NCBI GenBank assembly: GCA_033439685.1
Contig: JAUEDM010000004.1
Location: 2,294,001-2,358,000, forward strand
Source: Apodospora peruviana
Lineage: Eukaryota > Ascomycota > Sordariomycetes > Sordariales > Lasiosphaeriaceae
Length of the DNA: 64,000 bases
Direction: 5' to 3'
Positions 57,769 through 64,000 of the stretch are shown piece by piece; positions within the stretch are counted from its first letter, which is position 1; the number at the start of each line of letters is the position of its first letter. Under the pieces are notes generated by a model. The model saw only the letters and a list, made by a program, of their open reading frames with translations, did no database searches and was not told the origin of the DNA. Both the position numbers and the translations under genes were made by a program.

Positions 57769-58870
57769 TCTGATAGCTGTATTGCCGCTTCGTTAAGGTA
57801 TTTGGGTTATAAGAAGTGAAGATAGGGGATAGCGGCGTTATGCTGAGTTGATTTTCAGTATAGAATCTCGTTGTTTCAACACCCTTCGATATTCGAAGCT
57901 ATTTATAAAAAGCATCAAAGAGAGCTCGACAACACCATGGGAGACCGCATTATATATCCCGCTTCTTAACCCCCTCCTCCCGGAACCCTATTCCTCTAAA
58001 GCTTCTCTTTCTCCGTTGTCAAGAGCATCAACCGAGAATCCAAAGAGGGGCACGCACCAACAACTCCGATCGTCGATAACGGCAACAACAAGGAAATCAG
58101 AGATAATCCCCGACCGCCCGCCTAGCATTAAACCATACTGTACGCAAACGGCATCACACACATTTCGATATTTCCCCTACATGCAAGCCACGTTTTTCGG
58201 TAAGTCTGAGGTACACCCTTAACTGTAGATAGCTAGCTGCCAACCACAGCAAATCAAACACGTCATGATGAATATCCCCACTATGAGATATCCAGCCCCA
58301 AAGTATAAGGGTCTGTTTTACTTATACGTGGGTGACATATAGATACTGCTTCCAGAACCTTGCAGGATAAGGTTACTGCATCAGTTACCTACCCATCTAC
58401 CTTACTCACGCAGGCACATTTCGGTATGATACTCCTACTTGGTTCTAAGTAATAAAGCAACACGTAAAGGACCTAGGTAGTCGTGCGTCGTACGGTCCGG
58501 CACGACGGCATGGCACAGCCTACCAAGCTAAGCTTATCAGCATTCCAAACGGTATATCCAGCTATCCCCGTCATCCTATTCCCGTCTCAGTCCATCAGAC
58601 ATCTCTACCACGAAATTGGCGGTAAGACATCATTCGCCGATAGACAGACAGCAATGCACGTATGTAGGCAGTGAGTAAGCAAGTCACATGATACTGGCAC
58701 AGGAGCCCGCGTCCGCATGAAGTCGGCAGCCTTGTGTTATTCAGGTAGGTACCTAGTAGACACCCAAAAAAGAGCAGCACCACCTCCCGAACCGAGACAG
58801 CGTATCTGCAAAGTATAATATGGCAATGTTGTTACAACAGAATCACCTGCCTGTCCCAGCTTTACATTCC
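57769..58870. other. Gap upstream of the pseudogene
   Basis: 1.1 kb with no supported gene. Contains TACCTACC-type words near 58388 and AGGTAGGTACCTAG at 58744. It probably mixes the old reductase promoter and the MDV1 3' UTR. Confidence 0.4.
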
Positions 58871-61023
58871 TTAACAGGTCCACACGCCGACGACGCCATC
58901 TCTTCGGCCTTCCACCATGTATCCGTCCCGTATGCGTACGCGTTCGACAATGGCGGGCGTTTTACCCTCCTCCGCCTCGGCGATCCCTGCGCCGCAGTCC
59001 CAGTGGCGGCCTTCCACCTTATCGTACACTTTGACCACGTCCTCGCCGGCTGCACTGACAATGCGACGCGAGTCAAACATCATGCTTGTGACCGAGTTTT
59101 CGTACGCATAAGCATCGTAGATTGAACCTGTCCGGAGGTCCCAAATCTGTAGTATTGGAAATAAGTATTAATCACCAGAGACGAGGTATGGGCTAATCTT
59201 ACCCGTATGCTTCTGTCAAGACTTCCTGTCACCAAATGTACATCATCAAACTGCAGGCAGGTAACTGGTCCGGTGTGCCCAACCAGGCTGCGGTGCACCT
59301 GCCCACTCCTCAAATCCCAGAGTCTCACCATGCCGTCCGCGGTGCCACAGGCCAGTGCCGACTCAAACACCTGTAGCGCGCCGACAAAGTCTGCCGACGC
59401 ATCGGTAGAACGCGTGGTCTGCCTCCAGGTGCTGTCACCCGCAGACATGGCGGATGCTTGCGCCGATGCCCACATTACATCCAGCGTCTGTACGCAACGT
59501 CCCTTTTCAAGATCCCATTGTCGGAGCGTCTTGTCAGCAGAACCCGAAACCAGCACATTGTCCCTAAAGTGCAATGCGGTAATCTCGTCAAGATGTGCCT
59601 GCAACGTGAACAGTGGGCAGTCGGCCATGCTACCGGCAGGCGGATCCACCGGTTGGTCGTCCGGGTTCTCGAACGCCATTCCGTCGTCCTCATCGTCCCT
59701 CCCAAACTGGCTGCCCTGTGGGTCGTAGTGGGCCTTGCTAAGATCCCAGAGTCTGATGGTGGCATCCATCGATCCCGTAGCCAAGAAGTTATCCTCAACC
59801 TGGAGAGCCCGGACGGAAGCCGTATGACCCTCCAACATGCCAATACAACGCCCGGCGTTTAGGTCAAATACTCGAACCGAGTCGTCCATTGCTGCCGAAA
59901 CCATCAGACCAAAAGGAGCATCGAAATCGAGAGCCGTGATGCTGTCTTGGTGCGCGCGCATTGAGCGAATCATCGTGCCCGGTTGGAAGTGTTCGTGCAG
60001 AATTGGCATGGATTTGCGTCTGATGTTCCTCGGTTTCTTGGGCTTGGATGGCGTGCTGCTGGCTGACGGAAGTTTCTCGTAGATCGACTGTGACATGAAA
60101 CCAGGCGAATCTTCTCCTCCCACATCGTGCTCCGATTTCGTTGGCGTCTGCATGGCTATTGATTCGGCCTCCTCGGCAAGCTCCTGGGCATCCTCCAGCC
60201 TGCCCTCGACCTCGATGACTAAAAACACTGTTAGCAATGAAGAAAAGTTGAATTTCAGCAGCAGCCTACTATCGTGTTCCAGCAATGCCTCTTCCTGTTC
60301 CAGGTTAGCTAACCGGTCGAGGATGATCTTCCGCATGCCCGCTAAATTGGCCATCTTGTTATCGATTTCCCGAATCTCGCTACTGGCCATATTCTTGCGC
60401 ACACCAAGCATCTCAAACTGATGGATCATCGACGATTTCTCCTTCTTGAGCTTCTGTACGGCATGCGGGCTGCCGGGCTGAATTGGGGTCTCCTCCAGGA
60501 GCTTCCTCCCCCGCGAAACCCGTCGCCTGTGCTTCTTGCCTTCGTCAGTCAGTTCGGGAAAGGTGGCCTGAAAGCCCTGGAATAGCGAGTATGAATTATC
60601 GTTCTCGGGGATGTTCTGCAGCATGTCGTCGGGCACGTATGATAGAGCGCGCGACTGGATCTCCCTGGTTGAAAGCTTGGAACGCACCAGGTCGGTCGGG
60701 GTCGTGCGCGCCATGGAGAACATGCTCCTTTGAAGGTTTGGCCTCCGGAGCTGCTTCTGGACTTCGCTCATGGCGCTTTGGTAATGGGGATGCGAGGACG
60801 GATCGGCTAGGGGGCCCATCAAGTGGCTTGCTGTCGTGGTCACTTTACGACCAAAAGCCTCGAGGCCTCGCGTCTTCGGATGACATGTCGTTAGCCAATA
60901 TTTTTGACTGTATACTCAATTGCGATAGGTAAGTCGGAGTATCGGGTTTCTCACAGATATCACGGAGTCATCTTCATTTGACGACAAGACGTCTGGGTAG
61001 TCATTCTGGCTGGAGCTGGCCAT
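58871..61023 (-). CDS. MDV1: Mitochondrial division protein 1 (Fis1-Dnm1 adaptor, WD40)
   Basis: Four exons on the minus strand: 61023-60955 (23 codons), 60873-60270, 60218-59203 and 59146-58871 (introns 81, 51 and 56 bp), 654 residues. The first exon begins MASSSQNDYPDVL and joins GLEAFGRKVTTTASHLMGPLADP, a conserved fungal Mdv1 start. Residues about 150-215 are a predicted coiled coil (VQKLKKEKSSMIHQFEML...NLEQEEALLEHD), used for dimerisation and Dnm1 contact; the rest holds seven WD40 repeats with repeated HT/SGSxDxTxRxWDL patterns. Mdv1 links Fis1 on the outer mitochondrial membrane to the dynamin Dnm1 to drive fission. The 51 bp intron has no stop, so a read-through model adds 17 residues. 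CAF4, the yeast paralogue, is the other option, but filamentous fungi usually have one gene. Confidence 0.93.
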
Positions 61024-61824
61024 GCGTCGGCAACCGGCGGGATTCGCCTTCGCTTGGTGGGCAATGGATTTAGGGCTGTCGGTCGACTGTAATTGGAATT
61101 GAATGGAAGCTGTGATGAAGCGCGGAGATTCCTGAGTGTTAGGGTTGACAGGTGTTGACGTAGCGGGGCGTGATGTCACGGCAAGGCGTCGTCGACCTTT
61201 GAGATGGAAACTGGCTGCAGCATCAAAATTGGTGGAGGTGGGAATGCTTCCAACCTAGCCAGGGCAAGCCACGCGAGCATTGATTGGTACCTACGGAGTA
61301 GGTAGTGCAGCTCGGCCTGCTGAGGATGCTGCAGGTTCGGTCGCGGGTCGCCAAGTTAAAGTTGCGACAGGGGGTTCTGGTGTGATGGGGCCACCCATCT
61401 GGTGCATCATGGAATGCCCCGTCTGCACCACCCGTTAAGGCTCCGATCCCACCTCCGATTTGCTGTTTCAGTCACCCGGCTTCCGGGCCCCTCCCATCGT
61501 CGCCTTGTACGCCGCAGTTGGGCATCTCGTAACTCGGAGGTCTGGGTTTTGTGGGTCCTTCTGCGGGAAAACGAGGTCCCTGACTAGCGAATACCGGTAC
61601 GTACTACGTAGACGGATTTATAACGAAGGGCAGTGCCAAGTCTCAGCCTGTGGGTTTGGACGTTGTGTGAGTCGTTTGATGACCCCTCATCGAGCCTCTA
61701 TTTATCAAGTCACATCCCACCTACGACCTCGGCGAGAAAGACCTGTTATCCAGGCACTCGACCATTCAGGCCGACCGCTGCTTCAAGGCAAGGGACCGTC
61801 TGTCCTGTCTGCTGTGACGCCAAG
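61024..61824. promoter_or_regulatory. Divergent promoter of MDV1 and chorismate mutase
   Basis: 801 bp bidirectional region. TGAGTCG at 61668-61674 is one base from a Gcn4/CPC1 site, upstream of an aromatic amino-acid gene, but is weak evidence alone. No supported gene inside. Confidence 0.4.
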
Positions 61825-62726
61825 ATGGACTCTATTATAGACCTCTCGGATGCGTCGAAGGCCTTGGACCTCTCGCGCATCCGCTACCAGCTGATGTGAG
61901 TCTAATAACGTCTGGTTTCTGCGATAGCAGAGGCTGCCTTAGCGATTCTCGACCAAGTTGCTCACACCTTTTGTCTCTGCAATCGCATAGCCGGCTGGAG
62001 GACACAATCACCTTCCATCTGATCGAGCGCGTCCAGTTTCCGCTGAACAAGAACATCTACGTCCCCGGCGCCGTCCCGATACCCAACAGCAGCCTGAGCT
62101 TCATGGACTGGTACCTGGCCGAGCAGGAACGCCTCCAGTCTCTGATCCGCCGCTACGAGTCGCCCGACGAGTATCCCTTCTTTCCCGAGGCGGTGCAGAA
62201 GCCTATACTCGACGCGCTCCACTACCCCCGGATCCTGCACCCCAACGGCGTCAACGTCAACGACAAGATCAAGCAGTTCTACACCGAGCAGTTCCTGCCC
62301 AACGTGTGCCCCGACTTTGGCCACGGCGATCGGGGTGTGTCCCAGGAAAACTACGGCTCCTCGGCCACGTGCGACATCGCCTGCCTCCAGGCGCTGTCGC
62401 GGCGCATCCACTTTGGCAAGTTCGTCGCCGAGTCCAAGTTCCAGTCCGAGACGGATAGGTTCACGCGCCTCATACGTGCCGGCGACCGGGACGGCCTCGG
62501 CGACGCCATCACTAACAAGGCGGTCGAGAAGAAGGTGCTGGAGCGCTTAAAGCTCAAGGCGCAGACGTACGGCACCGACCCGTCGCTCGGCGCTGATGCC
62601 GGCGACCAGGCCAAGATCAACGTGGATGCTGTCGTGTCCATGTACGAGGACTTTGTCATTCCCTTGACCAAGGAGGTGGAGGTCGAGTACCTCATGCAGC
62701 GATTAGAGCCAGTATTATCCGAATAA
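61825..62726 (+). CDS. ARO7: Chorismate mutase (AroQ, eukaryotic type)
   Basis: Two exons, 61825-61895 and 61991-62726, with a 95 bp intron; 268 residues. The sequence starts MDSIIDLSDASKALDLSRIRYQLI and continues RLEDTITFHLIERVQFPLN, then FMDWYLAEQERLQSLIRRYESPDEYPFFPE, VCPDFGHGDRGVSQENYGS, QALSRRIHFGKFVAESKFQ and the C-terminal DFVIPLTKEVEVEYLMQRL. These are the all-helical eukaryotic AroQ features, with allosteric and catalytic Arg/Lys/Glu residues in the conserved places. The enzyme converts chorismate to prephenate for Phe and Tyr synthesis and is usually inhibited by Tyr and activated by Trp in fungi. The stop lies 76 bp from the convergent BCP1 stop. Confidence 0.96.
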
Positions 62727-62802
62727 ACCGAGATAAGAAAATACTTTATAACCTTTCAGCCCCTTTCATCTATCTTTCTTATGATGTTTATACGATATGT
62801 TG

Positions 62803-63791
62803 CTAAGGTTGCGCCGCCGATCCTACGTAGTTGGCGATAGCCTTCACCGCGCCCTGGAACCTGCCCGCCTCGATCAGCATCATGAACCCCTGCGGCTTGA
62901 CGCCCAACTCCTGAAACGCGCGCTTGCTGTCCGCCACCGACTCGCCGTCGTTAGTAAAAGAATATGCCCCCGACGCGGCGGCGTGCTTGCGCATCTCCTC
63001 GTCCTCCGGGTGGAAGTACTGCAGCGTCGGCTCCTCGTCTCCGCCACCACGCGCCTTCTTCTGCCGCCGCCGCTCCTCCTGATCCAGGTTCGACGCGACC
63101 TCGTGGTACGCGCGCGAGACAACCAAATAATGCGTAAACTCGTACGGCTCTTTATCCTCGACGGCCGCCTCAATCTCGTCAATCATGCATGACCACATGG
63201 GCGGGATCACCTCGGCCGGCATGTTGAGCAGCCGATCCGCCAACACCAAGCCAACAACCGCATCTTTGGACTTCAGCACCTCCGCCACCTTCTGCGTACC
63301 AGCCTGTTTGGTGCTCTTGTCACTCAGATATTCGACCAGCTGCGCGACGACCGGCTTCCGCGGTTCAGAGGACACGTTGAGCACGGTCAGGAATGCGTAC
63401 GCATCGTTGGCCTTGTCGTCGACCTTGCACGTCGACCCGATCGTGTTCTGCTCAATAATCAAATCGCTGAGCGCCGACAGGTCGAACAGGTGTGCGTCAG
63501 CGTCAAAAAGTTGCCGCAGCAGCGTCTTGATGCCGTGGAAATCGATGTCCTTGTCGTAGTTGAAGAGCTCAAAGTCGACGTTGACGATGTCCATGTCCTT
63601 TTTTTTCTCTCATCTTGAATTAGCAAATTTGAAACTTGCCAAATTGATATAAGAGCATGCATGATGCTACATATTTATTTCATTTCATCACTAGGGAACA
63701 AACCCACCTCATCTGAGCTGCTGTCATCCTCATCCATCTTATCGACGGTGGGGTCACTTTGAGGTTGTTCTCTTGAACGCTTCTTCCCCAT
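62803..63791 (-). CDS. BCP1: BCP1/BCCIP family protein
   Basis: Two exons on the minus strand, 63791-63708 and 63597-62803, with a 110 bp intron (GTGGGT...AAAAG); 292 residues. The N-terminus MGKKRSREQPQSDP is basic then acidic (MDEDDSSSDE). The core follows DMDIVNVDFELFNYDKDIDFHGIKTLLRQLFD, VGLVLADRLLNMPAEVIPPMW and YLVVSRAYHE, conserved in fungal Bcp1 and animal BCCIP. In yeast Bcp1 is a nuclear protein needed for Mss4 export and acts as a chaperone for ribosomal protein uL14 (Rpl23). The acceptor follows a run of eight A residues, unusual because it lacks a pyrimidine tract. Confidence 0.93.
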
Positions 63792-64000
63792 AATGAATGA
63801 AATGGTTTGTCTTCCTGAGTAATTATTTGATGGTATCCGGTACGCAGTCTGTCTCTCGGAATGCCAAACTTGCTAGATCGCTCGAAAGTTCGAAAGTTCT
63901 GCTCAGAAAAGAGAATATATCTTATATCGTGCAGGCGGCTCACATTCAAGGTTCACTGAAGCCGGAACGTTAAATTTTTTGTTATACCTGCCCCTCACAC
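63792..64000. other. 5' flank of BCP1, window end
   Basis: 209 bp upstream of the BCP1 start; AT-rich, no gene seen. The window ends here. Confidence 0.4.

Overview
The window is nuclear DNA of a filamentous ascomycete (Pezizomycotina, probably Sordariomycetes). Genes are intron-rich, with short introns of 47-155 bp that have GT(N)nnGT-type donors, CTRAC-type branch sites and YAG acceptors. Proteins match fungal forms of core eukaryotic families, and the long gaps carry TACCTACCT/AGTACCTTACC-like words that I associate with sordariomycete intergenic DNA. No phage, plasmid, CRISPR, rRNA, convincing tRNA or intact transposon was seen. Exon boundaries below come from reading splice signals and keeping frame and family alignment by eye; no alignment was run.

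Layout, left to right. 0-6.4 kb: the electron-transfer flavoprotein alpha subunit (+) is tail-to-tail with mitochondrial adrenodoxin/ferredoxin reductase (-), followed by a four-helix membrane protein with a long disordered tail (+). 7.8-11.6 kb: the ER GPI inositol-deacylase BST1 (-). 14.6-23.8 kb: PMS1 mismatch-repair MutL homologue (+), AP-2 clathrin adaptor sigma subunit (-), MSP1 outer-mitochondrial-membrane AAA extractase (+) and cystathionine beta-lyase (+). 24.1-30.5 kb: a small Gln/Pro-rich orphan (-), a 4.5 kb gene-poor stretch, then a SERINC/TMS1 membrane protein (-). 31.7-41.5 kb: a nodulin-like MFS transporter (+), a small hydrophilic stress-type protein (+), the PP2A catalytic subunit (+) and a seven-helix fungal membrane protein (+). 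41.5-47.2 kb is a second gene-poor stretch with several microsatellites. 47.2-55.7 kb: a membrane-anchored SH3 protein (+), the RNase P/MRP subunit POP5 (+), the GTPase GPN2 (-), the checkpoint protein BUB3 (+) and an uncharacterised basic nuclear-looking protein (-). 56.3-57.8 kb: a decayed aldo-keto reductase pseudogene (-). 58.9-63.8 kb: mitochondrial fission adaptor MDV1 (-), chorismate mutase (+) and BCP1 (-).

The genes do not form a pathway cluster. Themes that recur are mitochondrial function (ETF alpha, adrenodoxin reductase, MSP1, MDV1), amino-acid synthesis (cystathionine beta-lyase, chorismate mutase) and cell-cycle or genome maintenance (PMS1, PP2A, BUB3). I found no convincing undescribed multi-gene system. 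The items most worth a second look are the GC-AG intron in the uncharacterised protein, the aldo-keto reductase pseudogene, the in-frame short introns that would mislead gene models of PMS1 and MDV1, a diverged tandem duplication near 28 kb, and the two large gaps.
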